Source of the DNA: an uncultured Prochlorococcus sp.
Lineage (GTDB): Bacteria > Cyanobacteriota > Cyanobacteriia > PCC-6307 > Cyanobiaceae
Direction: 5' to 3'
Length of the DNA stretch: 51,796 nucleotides
Assembly: GCA_902527105.1 (NCBI GenBank)
Contig: CABZNT010000009.1
Location: 1-51,796 of the forward strand
Part shown: positions 1 to 8,909 of the stretch, piece by piece
Layout: each line of letters begins with the position of its first letter
Position numbering within the stretch: position 1 is the first letter of the stretch
Program-made: the position numbers and the translations under genes
Notes under the pieces: generated by a model
What the model was told of the DNA's origin: nothing
Database searches by the model: none
The model's input: the letters and a program-made list of their open reading frames with translations, nothing else

Positions 1-1
1 T

Positions 2-58
2 GAGGAGTTAACTGGAGATGAGTATCGACCTGTTGATGGCGTGAGACATGTTAAATAA
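2..58 (+). CDS. C-terminal end of an unidentified protein (partial)
   Basis: An open frame enters from the left edge and ends at TAA (56-58). It encodes 18 residues, EELTGDEYRPVDGVRHVK. The rest of the gene lies outside the window and I do not recognise the family. It is co-directional with the high-light-inducible gene that starts about 70 bases later. Coding status is inferred only from the open frame and the dense packing of the region. Confidence 0.45.
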   Translation, partial: EELTGDEYRPVDGVRHVK

Positions 59-127
59 ATAATTTACTATTTATCATAAATTCTTCCTTAAAACGTTAAA
101 ATAATTTGATATGTAAACTAGTTAATT

Positions 128-274
128 ATGAATAATGACAATCAACCAAGATTTGGCTTTGTAAATTTCGCAGAAACCTGGAATGGCCGTATGGCAATGA
201 TGGGCATTTTGATCGGACTTGGTACTGAATTAATTACTGGACAAAGTATTCTTAGACAAATTGGAATAGGTTAG
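128..274 (+). CDS. hli: High-light-inducible protein (Hlip, one-helix chlorophyll-binding)
   Basis: This 48-residue protein, ATG to TAG, is a single-helix member of the light-harvesting-like family. Residues 16-25 (ETWNGRMAMM) carry the ExxNxR chlorophyll-binding motif, followed by a hydrophobic stretch (GILIGLGTELITG) and a TGQ...QIGIG tail typical of cyanobacterial Hlips. Members bind chlorophyll and carotenoid in the thylakoid and protect photosystem assembly intermediates under excess light. Size and motif are normal for the family. The upstream gap (59-127) must hold its promoter if it is transcribed alone, but I cannot pick one with confidence. It converges with the zinc-ribbon gene, with 4 bases between the two stops. 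Confidence 0.9.
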   Translation: MNNDNQPRFGFVNFAETWNGRMAMMGILIGLGTELITGQSILRQIGIG

Positions 275-278
275 TATT

Positions 279-620
279 TTACTTTACTTCTTCTGCTTTC
301 ACTTCAATAGTACTTTCACTAGGGTTTTTATCATATTCATTGTTATTACTAATATTTTCTAGATTTGCCCCACATCTCATGCAGTTTTCACTAAGGCCTA
401 GGGATATAGTTCCACAATTATTACATGTTTTAATTTTTGATTTGTAAGAGTTAAAACCTATAAATACTAAAATTACTAATAGTAGAGGAATTAAAAAAAA
501 TAGGAGTAGGATATTACCGAGAAAGCTTATAAAAAAGTTTATTCCAAAAATTGGAATAACTATAAGTATGATTAATGAGTAAATAAGAAGATTTTTATTA
601 GCTTTGATAAAATAATTCAT
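279..620 (-). CDS. Small membrane protein with C-terminal zinc ribbon
   Basis: This 113-residue protein has two hydrophobic segments (about residues 11-30 and 32-54) followed by a zinc-ribbon pattern, CxxC at about 66-69 (CNNC) and CxxC at about 80-83 (CMRC). The tail is acidic and polar. The layout suggests a membrane-anchored protein with a soluble metal-binding knuckle. I do not recognise a named family and assign no function. It lies 11 bases downstream of the yihY-like gene on the same strand, so it is probably co-transcribed. Confidence 0.7.
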   Translation of the reverse strand: MNYFIKANKNLLIYSLIILIVIPIFGINFFISFLGNILLLFFLIPLLLVILVFIGFNSYKSKIKTCNNCGTISLGLSENCMRCGANLENISNNNEYDKNPSESTIEVKAEEVK

Positions 621-631
621 TTTAATTATTG

Positions 632-1561
632 TTATTTATAATTTCTTTTTTTATTTAATAAAGTCATACTAGCAATAACTACGCTCCAGCACTGACCAAA
701 ATATAAAATCACTCCTAATAGCCAAACCCATAAGGTTAGTACAAGAAAACCTCCAATAAAACCATATGCTTGAAATCTTGCTCCAAGAGAAAGAATACTT
801 TTACTTACTGCTAGGTTCAAAGTGGTTAGGCCAATTCCAATAAGAACTGATCCTGGTAAAAGTGGTTTCAAAGGAACTTTTCGACTTGGTAAGAGGGCTT
901 GTAATAAAAGAGCCATTAAAGAAAATCCGATTAGTGGTATTGCAAACTGACCAACTTGTAATAGCGGTAACTTTAATAGTAAATCAGAAATAAGATTATT
1001 AGATTTTGAAAGATTTTCTAAAACGTTACTTGGGATCATCCTAAGATTTGCACTGATCTGATCTAGTACCATTAAAAAACCAATAAAAAATACTATTAAA
1101 AAGGCTTCAACTCTATTTCTGAGAAACCTCGAAGCTTGAACTCTCCAAGCAGCATTTACTTTTTTAGAAGGAATTTCGTCTTCCCAAAGCCTATCCGAAC
1201 CTCTTTGAAGAGATAGATATGCATTCCCTGCTGTAAAAAGCAAAAACATAGCCCCTAGAATACCTGCCCCAAAACCTTGATCTATCAAATTAAATAATGT
1301 TGTTTCTACTAACTCAACTACTGAAGGAGGTAAAAGCTGAGCAGCAATAGCAATTATTTGTTGATCTAATCCTTCTTGTTTTCCTAGGAACCATGAAGCT
1401 ATTGAAAGAGAAATTAGAAGAATAGGAAAAAATGATTGAAGTGTGTAGTATGCAAATGCAGCACTTAAATCAACACAATCAGATTTGCTCCATCGCTCAC
1501 AAGCTCCCCATAAACTTTTCAGTATCCATGTTGAACTTCGCTGCAATTTAATTTTCTTCAA
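632..1561 (-). CDS. YihY/UPF0761 family inner membrane protein (formerly 'ribonuclease BN')
   Basis: This 309-residue polytopic membrane protein has the family signature near the N-terminus (AAFAYYTLQSFFPILL, about residues 34-49) and about six hydrophobic helices to the C-terminus. Older annotations call the family ribonuclease BN; that was a mis-assignment, and the molecular role is still unclear. Length matches the family. The ATG start gives a basic N-terminus (MKKIKLQRSS) consistent with a cytoplasmic tail. It probably forms a short transcript with the downstream zinc-ribbon protein. Confidence 0.85.
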   Translation of the reverse strand: MKKIKLQRSSTWILKSLWGACERWSKSDCVDLSAAFAYYTLQSFFPILLISLSIASWFLGKQEGLDQQIIAIAAQLLPPSVVELVETTLFNLIDQGFGAGILGAMFLLFTAGNAYLSLQRGSDRLWEDEIPSKKVNAAWRVQASRFLRNRVEAFLIVFFIGFLMVLDQISANLRMIPSNVLENLSKSNNLISDLLLKLPLLQVGQFAIPLIGFSLMALLLQALLPSRKVPLKPLLPGSVLIGIGLTTLNLAVSKSILSLGARFQAYGFIGGFLVLTLWVWLLGVILYFGQCWSVVIASMTLLNKKRNYK

Positions 1562-1633
1562 ATATTTTATTAATTTATTTTTTATTGTATCGGATTAAGA
1601 AATTTTTCAAGCAATTATTGATTTATCATGCAA

Positions 1634-2449
1634 CTATTTTTCCAATAATAAGTTGCCCCATGGCTTTAAAATTTCAACTTTTTCTAAAGATCTACAAGCA
1701 ATCAATGGAAAATTAATATCGCTTAAGTCTTCTCCTGAAACTAAGTTTAAAGGATCTGTTTCTAACCACTCTATAGAACAATTGAGTTCTTCTAGTAGCA
1801 GCCAGGCTGCTGCAATATCCCATATCTTAGGGGTTGATTCTATTGCTCCGAAAGTTTGTCCCATCGCTACACTCGTAAGATTTAAACTCGATACACCTAA
1901 GAGTCTGATCTTGCCTGGAAATACTGAGTTTGGTTTTTTTTGTAAAATTTTTATTGATCTACTACACAAAGAGACGCATTCACTTTGATGATTATTTTGG
2001 TTAGGATCTAATTTCTGGTTATTTAACCAAACCCCTTTACCTTTAATTGATACAAACTTTTTTTTCAATGTAGGAATTATTAAAAAAGAGGATTGAGGTT
2101 GACCATCAACGAACCTTGCCACTGATATAGACCAGTAAGGAATACCTGCAGCAAAATTTGTAGTCCCATCGAGTGGATCGACCACCCAATAAGCTTTTGA
2201 TTTTGGGATTAACTTTTGCCCTTCTTCACTAAGGACGCCCTCACCTGGAGCTATTGAAGCTAAGCCATCTACGATTGTTTTGTCACTCCATAAGTCACAA
2301 CTTGTTAATAATGAACCATCTGCTTTATTACTGGCGTTAATATTTCCAAAATCTTTTTTTTGACGTTGACTTACTAATTCAAATAAAGAATCTAATTCAC
2401 TTAATTGCTTATTGGTTAAATTTGGTTGATTCATCTTTGTATATTGCAA
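1634..2449 (-). CDS. Inositol monophosphatase family protein
   Basis: This 271-residue protein shows the metal-binding motifs of the IMPase superfamily: SEEG (about 74-77), DPLDGTTN (about 91-98) and WDIAAAW near residue 210. The family hydrolyses sugar or inositol phosphates, or 3'-phosphoadenosine phosphate, using Mg2+; the exact substrate cannot be read from sequence. Its start overlaps the end of the TolC-like gene by 19 bases on the same strand, so the two are likely translated from one message. Confidence 0.85.
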   Translation of the reverse strand: MQYTKMNQPNLTNKQLSELDSLFELVSQRQKKDFGNINASNKADGSLLTSCDLWSDKTIVDGLASIAPGEGVLSEEGQKLIPKSKAYWVVDPLDGTTNFAAGIPYWSISVARFVDGQPQSSFLIIPTLKKKFVSIKGKGVWLNNQKLDPNQNNHQSECVSLCSRSIKILQKKPNSVFPGKIRLLGVSSLNLTSVAMGQTFGAIESTPKIWDIAAAWLLLEELNCSIEWLETDPLNLVSGEDLSDINFPLIACRSLEKVEILKPWGNLLLEK

Positions 2450-3864
2450 ATAGAATCTGTATCTTGAATTTTGGTATTATTACTATCTAAACAATTTTGA
2501 CTCATATCAAGAAAAGTTAATCTTTCTAATTCATCTAAATTTAAATTGTAATTATATATTGCATTAATATTTTTTGATTTCGCATTACTTAATTCACTTT
2601 GTCTAACAAGAACATCTTTTAGAGTTGATATTCCGACATCATATCTTAGTCTGGAAAGTCTTACAGACTCTTTGCCAGATTCAATTTCTTTAAGAGAAGA
2701 AATGATTTTTTCTTCATTTAATTTAAGATTTAAGTAGGCTTTACTAATACTTGTGGTTAAAACATTTTTTAGATTTTCATAAGCATATTTTTCAGCTTCT
2801 GCATCTGCTATTTTTGATTTGTAGGAGTTCTTATTTTGTCCGCCATCAAAAATACTCCAAGCAAAATTTAGACTTATGGTATTTGTATAATTAGATCCAG
2901 ATTTTTCAGAGTCGATATTAGTTGCTAAAGAATCACCCTTTGAAAATGTACTAGATAATGAATTACTGATAAAGATATTTGGCTTATTTTGAGCTAAAAA
3001 GCTATTTGCTTGGCTTTTTTTGATTGATTTTTGAAGAATAAGGTTTTTTAAGGAAAGATTTTTATCCAAACCTTCAATAATATTCTTATTCAATTTATGA
3101 TTCCAAAACCCAATAAGATTTTGCTCTTGATTAGTTTCAAAATCTCCCTTAACATTGAGAATCTCTTTAAGAGAAATTTTATTAATTTCATGTTCAATTT
3201 TCTTTTCGTTAAGTGATTGTTTATCTCTAGATAATTGAGCTTTTGCTTCAAGAACCTCAAATTTTGTACCAATTCCAGCATCTAGTTTCGCTTTAGCATT
3301 TTCTAAACTTGTAATTGATAAATCAAGTGTGAATTTTTTATTTTGAATATCTTGATATGACTTTTTGTATTTGTGATATCTAATTCTTGCTTCTTGAATT
3401 AAATCTTTTTTCTTTATCTCATAATTATTTTCTGCAATTTTGTAATTTGTCTTGGCAATTTTAATTTCGGATCCTCTAAGCGGGGCAATTACATCCCATT
3501 TGATATTAAGGGAGGGATTAGCTGTAAATTGTGATGTTTTTAAAGTAGGTGAATTGCTATTGTACTTTTTACCCGCTACATATTTTGGTAACCCATTGGC
3601 TTGAAAATCTAAGGATGGGTATCTTTTGGCAATTTGACTAGAAAGATTAAAGCTTGCAGAGTCTACTAAGTTTAATAATGATTTTAATTCTTGATTATTT
3701 AATACAAGGTTTTCTATTTCTTGATAATCAATAAAAGTAATATTTGATTTCTCTTCTAAAACATTATCTATGTAATTTTTTGTGTCGCTCGATAGTACAT
3801 TAACGGTATTAATACTAAGAGTAAGTGGCAATAATAAGATAGGATTTATTACTCTTCTAAGCAT
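2431..3864 (-). CDS. TolC-type outer-membrane efflux/secretion channel
   Basis: This protein has a signal peptide and two long, similar helical repeats, as in TolC/OEP outer-membrane channel trimers. TolC features include an LNL(K/D) pattern in each half, a repeat boundary near the middle and a closing RYDVGISTLKDVLVRQSEL-like helix near the C-terminus. I chose ATG 3864 because it gives a standard signal peptide (MLRRVINPILLLPLTLS); a TTG at 3897 would add 11 residues and overlap the upstream gene by 8 bases. TolC proteins pair with an inner-membrane pump and an adaptor, neither of which lies nearby. It sits between the radical-SAM and IMPase genes in one minus-strand run. Confidence 0.85.
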   Translation of the reverse strand: MLRRVINPILLLPLTLSINTVNVLSSDTKNYIDNVLEEKSNITFIDYQEIENLVLNNQELKSLLNLVDSASFNLSSQIAKRYPSLDFQANGLPKYVAGKKYNSNSPTLKTSQFTANPSLNIKWDVIAPLRGSEIKIAKTNYKIAENNYEIKKKDLIQEARIRYHKYKKSYQDIQNKKFTLDLSITSLENAKAKLDAGIGTKFEVLEAKAQLSRDKQSLNEKKIEHEINKISLKEILNVKGDFETNQEQNLIGFWNHKLNKNIIEGLDKNLSLKNLILQKSIKKSQANSFLAQNKPNIFISNSLSSTFSKGDSLATNIDSEKSGSNYTNTISLNFAWSIFDGGQNKNSYKSKIADAEAEKYAYENLKNVLTTSISKAYLNLKLNEEKIISSLKEIESGKESVRLSRLRYDVGISTLKDVLVRQSELSNAKSKNINAIYNYNLNLDELERLTFLDMSQNCLDSNNTKIQDTDSICNIQR

Positions 3865-3889
3865 GTTCAATAGTATCGAAAATATTCGA

Positions 3890-5266
3890 TTATCCAATCA
3901 AAGTATTAATAATATCATTTGAATCATCAAGAACGTGAATTTTAGTATTTATTTGATTTTCAACTTCTTTAATATTTTTATCATCTAAAAATAAATCAGT
4001 ATTAATTTTTAACATAATAGATGGTATGTAAACAGCTTCTCCTAAATCCTTATTTTTCAGCCCGTGAATTAGATCTTCTCCAGTAAGAAGACCTGTAACA
4101 ACTTGATCTTGACCCCAATAAATACTTGGCAAACCATATAAATTAATTGTTAATCCTTCAATTAAGTTTAATTTCTTAACTGTAGGAATTAGGGCTTCAT
4201 AAACTAATTTGCCAACAATCCAACTAACCTTTTTTGGCTTTTTTACTTTTTTGGGTAGGTTTTGAGTTTTCTCTCTTAATGCTTTTAGAAAGTTTCTAAT
4301 AGTCCCAACTCCATTAGATTCTTGTGGCATATTTTCGTAGGTTTTGTAACTAGGTAAATTCGAACCAGCAATTAAATACCATTCGTCTGCTAGCCAACAA
4401 AAACGAGTTCCAAGAGTAATTTGTAGAGAGGCTTGAATTCTCTCTACTTGTTTAATAGTTTTTTTTGCGTATTCTGGACTGATTGATTTCAATCCATCAT
4501 TTTCAGGTCTAAATTTTGTAAGTCCTACAGGAACAATCGCAACTGAAAGTACTGTCTGAGAGGTTTTTTTGTAGAATTCAGCAAGTTCTAAAATTGATTT
4601 CTCAAGAATATCCCCATCATTTATATCTGGACAAACAACAATTTGAGCATGTATTTGAATAGAGTTTTTTTCAAACCACGAAATTTGATCAAGGATCACT
4701 CCAGCTTTTTTATTTTTTAATAATTTTTCTCTTGTGGCTGGGTCAGTAGCATGAACTGAAATAAAAAGTGGGGATAGTTTTTGCATAGCAATTCTTTCCC
4801 AGTCTTCTTTTTTTAAATTCGTAAGAGTTAGATAAGAGCCATATAGGAAACTTAATCTATAATCATCATCTTTTATATAAAGGCTTTTTCTTTTACCACT
4901 TGGCTGTTGATCAATAAAACAAAATGGACATTTATTATTGCATTGCTTGATTGAATCAAATAATGCATCTTTAAAATTTATACCTAAATTAACGTCTTGA
5001 TCTTTTTCAATATTGATATTGTGAATTTCATGATTTTTATCTAAAACTGATATGTCTAGAATTTCTTCACTAATTAGAATCTGATAATCAATTAAATCTC
5101 TTGGTTTTTTCCCATTAATACTGATAATTGAATCACCCGATTCAAATCCTATTTCTTGAGCAATGGAATTAGCTTCAATACTTTCAATTTCGGCAGGCTT
5201 TATCTTATGAGTAATATCAGGAATCAAAAGATCATTAGAATCTTTGTAATTAATTTCTTGCCACAC
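3890..5266 (-). CDS. PDZ-domain radical-SAM protein with DUF512 (cyanobacterial Fe-S oxidoreductase family)
   Basis: This 458-residue protein begins with a PDZ-like segment (about residues 20-85, with IAQEIGFESGDSIISINGKKPRDL-type features). A radical-SAM cluster motif CxxxCxxC follows (CNNKCPFC, about 109-116), then a DUF512-type C-terminal half. Radical-SAM enzymes use a 4Fe-4S cluster and SAM to generate radicals. The family is widespread in cyanobacteria, but I know of no assigned substrate. The start is GTG. It heads a minus-strand run with the TolC-like and IMPase genes. Confidence 0.85.
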   Translation of the reverse strand: MWQEINYKDSNDLLIPDITHKIKPAEIESIEANSIAQEIGFESGDSIISINGKKPRDLIDYQILISEEILDISVLDKNHEIHNINIEKDQDVNLGINFKDALFDSIKQCNNKCPFCFIDQQPSGKRKSLYIKDDDYRLSFLYGSYLTLTNLKKEDWERIAMQKLSPLFISVHATDPATREKLLKNKKAGVILDQISWFEKNSIQIHAQIVVCPDINDGDILEKSILELAEFYKKTSQTVLSVAIVPVGLTKFRPENDGLKSISPEYAKKTIKQVERIQASLQITLGTRFCWLADEWYLIAGSNLPSYKTYENMPQESNGVGTIRNFLKALREKTQNLPKKVKKPKKVSWIVGKLVYEALIPTVKKLNLIEGLTINLYGLPSIYWGQDQVVTGLLTGEDLIHGLKNKDLGEAVYIPSIMLKINTDLFLDDKNIKEVENQINTKIHVLDDSNDIINTLIG

Positions 5267-5444
5267 AATTTAAGGCCAAATACTCTTATATATTTTAATT
5301 CTAAGCTTATATATGACTCAAAGTGTATTAAATACTTTTAAAAAATTAAATATAGGTGTGAAATTATGGGTCTTTAATTTATTAAAATATGGCATTCGCA
5401 GTTTTTTAAAACACGATTTAGATTAATTAAAATAAACTTTTTCA

Positions 5445-6212
5445 TTGAAAGAATTAATTACAAAAAATTTAGAAGTAAAAGATAAATTCAACTATGAATC
5501 TCATAATATAGTTGATTCATACGAAAATAGTTTTTTATCAAATCCTATCTCTCTAAGATTGTGGTCTTCTTTTTTTGTAATTTTACCTATTTTTGTACAA
5601 GCCCCTTGGGTTAGATTAGAACCAATAAGTGCTCTTTGTTTTACTTTTGTTATTATCTTAGTGGCAATTGTTTTGAATCAGAAAGGATCAAATAAGTGGT
5701 TTATTGTTAGTTCATTATTACTTGGTGTATCAGGTAGTTGGCTTGGTGGATGTTTGTTCTGGGGATGGTTAAGCCCATTTCCTATCCTACACATACCTGT
5801 TGAAGCCGTAGTTCTCCCATTAGCTTTAATTGGATTTGGTACTAATTGGAAAATAGGTTCAAGTTTTTATATCTCTTCTTTATTTGGAACCGCAGTTACT
5901 GACATTACAATATTTTTAATAGGAATAATGGATCAATGGAGGCAGGTAATTACAGCAGATTCTGAAAATGCACCTGTGATTCTTCAAAAAACTTCAGAGA
6001 GTCTTATCCAAATAAAATCATTATCTATTATCATTTTTGTTGCTTTTATACTTTGGTTTATTTCAAAAGAAATTTTAGATTTTGCCACAATTAATACTAC
6101 AAGTGGTAAAGCACTCTTAGTTTCTAGTTGCGTAATTCAAACGACATTAATTGTTGATGGTATTTTTATTGTTTTAGCAATTCTGCAACCCACTTTTAGT
6201 GGCTTGGTTTAA
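5445..6212 (+). CDS. DUF3120 family integral membrane protein
   Basis: This 255-residue protein has about six or seven hydrophobic segments and motifs such as WLGGCLFWGWL and HIPVEAVVLPLAL that I associate with the cyanobacterial DUF3120 family; its function is unknown. The start is TTG at 5445, since no ATG occurs near the N-terminus in this frame. The stop overlaps the nadB ATG by one base (TAATG), so the two are probably translationally coupled. The family name is from memory. Confidence 0.7.
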   Translation: MKELITKNLEVKDKFNYESHNIVDSYENSFLSNPISLRLWSSFFVILPIFVQAPWVRLEPISALCFTFVIILVAIVLNQKGSNKWFIVSSLLLGVSGSWLGGCLFWGWLSPFPILHIPVEAVVLPLALIGFGTNWKIGSSFYISSLFGTAVTDITIFLIGIMDQWRQVITADSENAPVILQKTSESLIQIKSLSIIIFVAFILWFISKEILDFATINTTSGKALLVSSCVIQTTLIVDGIFIVLAILQPTFSGLV

Positions 6213-7879
6213 TGTTAAGGGCTCCATTTTCTCAAGAATCGATACCAATAAATCATTGGGATGTAATCGTCATAGGCGCTGGAGCTGCTGGCCTTATGAC
6301 TTGCCTTGAATTACCCTCAAATTTAAAAGTGCTTCTTTTAAATAGAAATACTAGTAAGGTTTCCTCCAGTAGATGGGCTCAAGGAGGAATTGCATCTGTT
6401 GTTAGAAAAGATGATTCATTTGATCTTCATGCTGAGGATACTTTAAAAGCGGGTGATGGACTATGTGATTTTCAAGCTGTAGAAATGCTAGTTAAGGAAG
6501 CCCCAGGATGTGTCAATAGGTTGCAGAATTTAGGGATGATTTTTGACCAAAGTTCTGATCAACTAGCTACTACCTTGGAAGCAGCCCATTCACGAAGAAG
6601 GGTCTTACATGTTAAAGATCGTACTGGACGAGCATTGGTTGAAGTTCTAGAAGATCATATTGAGAATCAAAAAAATATTCTTCACTGTAGAGGTGTAAGA
6701 GTAACTGAACTTCTCATTGAAAATAAAGAATGTAGAGGAGTTCAGGTTCTTGATGGAGCAAATTTATATTGGATTCAATCTAGAGCTGTTGTTTTGGCTA
6801 CAGGTGGGGGTGGGCACTTATTTACTAATACAACAAATCCTGCTCAATCCTCTGGTGAAGGGATTGCTCTTGCATGGAAAGCAGGCGCTGCTATCGAAGA
6901 TTTAGAGTTTGTTCAATTTCATCCAACTGCTTTGAAATTTTATGGTGCACCTTGCTTTTTAATATCTGAGGCACTTAGAGGCGAAGGGGCGATTTTAGTT
7001 GATAAAAATGGCGAAAGCCCAGTTAAGAATCTTAAAAATCGTGATTTAGCTACTAGAGATCAGGTAAGTAGAGCAATTATTAAAAATATGCATGAAAATA
7101 ATGTAGATCATGTTGGCTTAGATCTTCGTTATATTGATCCAGAAAAAATTGTAGATCGATTTCCAACTATCATAAGTCGATGTCAGGATTATGGGGTTAA
7201 TCCTTTAAATGAGGTTATTCCAGTTGCCCCTGCAGCTCACTATTGGATGGGAGGTGTTAAAACTGATCTAAATGCATCTTCAACAAGAAAAGGATTATAT
7301 GCAGTTGGAGAAGTTGCATCTACAGGAGTACATGGTGCTAATAGACTGGCTAGTAATTCACTAATGGAGTGTCTTGTTTTCGCAAGAAAAATGTCTTCAA
7401 TTGTTTTGAATGACCTTTCCAAATTTGAAAAATTTGATAGATCATTCCAAGAATTTGATATTGAAGATCCAAAAGAAGATCAAATTTCTAGAATTGCTGA
7501 AAAAATTGATGAACTAAGAAAATTATGTTGGTTAAATTTAGGTGTATCTCGAAATAAGGTAAATATGAGTAAATTTCTAAATTACATTCAAAATGATATA
7601 GATAAATTAAATAAAAATGATTTACTAAATAGTCTTGAAAAAATAAAATTTGATCAAAAAATAAAACTTAGTGAACCCAATAGGAGGGCATTAAATCTTT
7701 TACTTGATTTAAAGAATAGACAAATAACCACTATAACTTTATTAAAATCTTGTCTATTTAGAGAAGAAAGTAGAGGAGGGCATTATAGAGATGATTTTCC
7801 TGATAAAGATAAAAATTGGGAATGTCATACTAGACAACAGTTAGATCAAAAAATTCAAAAAAGATTTATTAAAAATTAA
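6212..7879 (+). CDS. nadB: L-aspartate oxidase
   Basis: This 555-residue flavoprotein oxidises L-aspartate to iminoaspartate, the first step of de novo NAD synthesis. It shows the FAD dinucleotide-binding motif GAGAAGL (about 21-27), SRWAQGGIASV (about 51-61), FHPTAL, the APAAHYWMGGV active-site region and GEVASTGVHGANRLASNSL. These distinguish it from generic succinate-dehydrogenase flavoproteins. Length is normal. It is coupled to DUF3120 by a one-base overlap and converges with the VKOR gene, with the last 11 bases overlapping on opposite strands. Confidence 0.95.
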   Translation: MLRAPFSQESIPINHWDVIVIGAGAAGLMTCLELPSNLKVLLLNRNTSKVSSSRWAQGGIASVVRKDDSFDLHAEDTLKAGDGLCDFQAVEMLVKEAPGCVNRLQNLGMIFDQSSDQLATTLEAAHSRRRVLHVKDRTGRALVEVLEDHIENQKNILHCRGVRVTELLIENKECRGVQVLDGANLYWIQSRAVVLATGGGGHLFTNTTNPAQSSGEGIALAWKAGAAIEDLEFVQFHPTALKFYGAPCFLISEALRGEGAILVDKNGESPVKNLKNRDLATRDQVSRAIIKNMHENNVDHVGLDLRYIDPEKIVDRFPTIISRCQDYGVNPLNEVIPVAPAAHYWMGGVKTDLNASSTRKGLYAVGEVASTGVHGANRLASNSLMECLVFARKMSSIVLNDLSKFEKFDRSFQEFDIEDPKEDQISRIAEKIDELRKLCWLNLGVSRNKVNMSKFLNYIQNDIDKLNKNDLLNSLEKIKFDQKIKLSEPNRRALNLLLDLKNRQITTITLLKSCLFREESRGGHYRDDFPDKDKNWECHTRQQLDQKIQKRFIKN

Positions 7880-8804
7880 GATCTCCCTTATAGTCGGTTT
7901 TTGTTGCCAATTCATATAAGTCTCTAGTACCACTAATTATTTCTCCATTTATTTCCCAAGAAGGAAATCCACTGATTCCTTTTGCTTGGCATAGCTCATA
8001 CTTATTATCTTTACCATCTTTAGCACATTCAACTACTTTTAATTCTTTAACTGCTTCTTTACCAAATAATTGTTTCTGATCGTGGCAATGCGGGCACCAG
8101 TATGCACTATACATAACAATATTGTTTTCACTTAAAAATTTTGCAAACTTTACCTTCTGTGGAGAGCTTGAAGTGGTAATTATTGGCGATACATTTTCCG
8201 TGGGGCTCCCAACATCAATAGCGTTAGAGGGGTCAACGTTTGTTGACCAAATCAGGCCTCCCAGCAAGACACTAATGGCTACAATGAAACCTCTAAAAAT
8301 CATAGGTTCTCTACTTTCGAACTTTGCTCCAATCATAGAAATTATAAAGATAGAAAACGACAAAATTGCTGAAAGTATACAAAAAAAGCAATATGCTTGT
8401 ATCTTAAAAAACATTATATTTATTAACAAAAAGCTAAATGTTGATGACGCACAAGAAATTAGAAATACTAACCACCATAAAAACTTATTTAGCTTTTCTT
8501 TTGGGGAAATTAAATTAAGCGAAAGTATTATTGTGATAAATAATATTGATAAATACGTGATAAATCCAGCTAATGAGAGCGGTACATTAACTTGATTATT
8601 TTCAAATAAAGTACCCCAAGGACTATTTAAAACTGTTTCGCAACCATTTTGTATCCCTGGGCATGAAAGCGAAGTAAATAATCCCCAGTTTTTTAAAGTA
8701 ATTGAACCTGTATCAACTATGCCTATAGTACTAAGAATTGCGATTATGATTTTTGGCCATTTCAAATCTTTTTTATTTCTTCTTTTTAAATTCTCAAGAG
8801 CCAT
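7869..8804 (-). CDS. Vitamin K epoxide reductase homologue fused to a thioredoxin-like domain
   Basis: This 311-residue protein has an N-terminal VKOR domain with four or five helices. It includes the loop cysteines (CPGIQNGC, about 49-56) and the membrane CxxC (CFFC, about 138-141). A soluble C-terminal thioredoxin-fold domain follows, with CPHC at about 237-240. In cyanobacteria such fusions form disulfides in lumenal or periplasmic proteins: the thioredoxin domain oxidises substrates and VKOR reoxidises it using quinone. Both active-site cysteine pairs are intact. Its 3' end overlaps nadB on the opposite strand. Confidence 0.92.
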   Translation of the reverse strand: MALENLKRRNKKDLKWPKIIIAILSTIGIVDTGSITLKNWGLFTSLSCPGIQNGCETVLNSPWGTLFENNQVNVPLSLAGFITYLSILFITIILSLNLISPKEKLNKFLWWLVFLISCASSTFSFLLINIMFFKIQAYCFFCILSAILSFSIFIISMIGAKFESREPMIFRGFIVAISVLLGGLIWSTNVDPSNAIDVGSPTENVSPIITTSSSPQKVKFAKFLSENNIVMYSAYWCPHCHDQKQLFGKEAVKELKVVECAKDGKDNKYELCQAKGISGFPSWEINGEIISGTRDLYELATKTDYKGDLNF

Positions 8805-8909
8805 ACAAAATGAAATTTTGTTATTTTCATTATCTATCCTAATATTAATCTGTCATGATAGTTATAAAAGAAATGTTGTTAAAATCTTTTAATTTTTATT
8901 TTTCAAGTT

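Noticed and set aside
1653..1988. A 111-codon plus-strand frame inside the IMPase-family gene
   Set aside because: Antisense to a well-supported enzyme and without recognisable features.
8122..8595. A 157-codon plus-strand frame inside the VKOR fusion gene
   Set aside because: Mirror of a membrane-protein coding strand; the minus-strand protein has intact catalytic cysteines.
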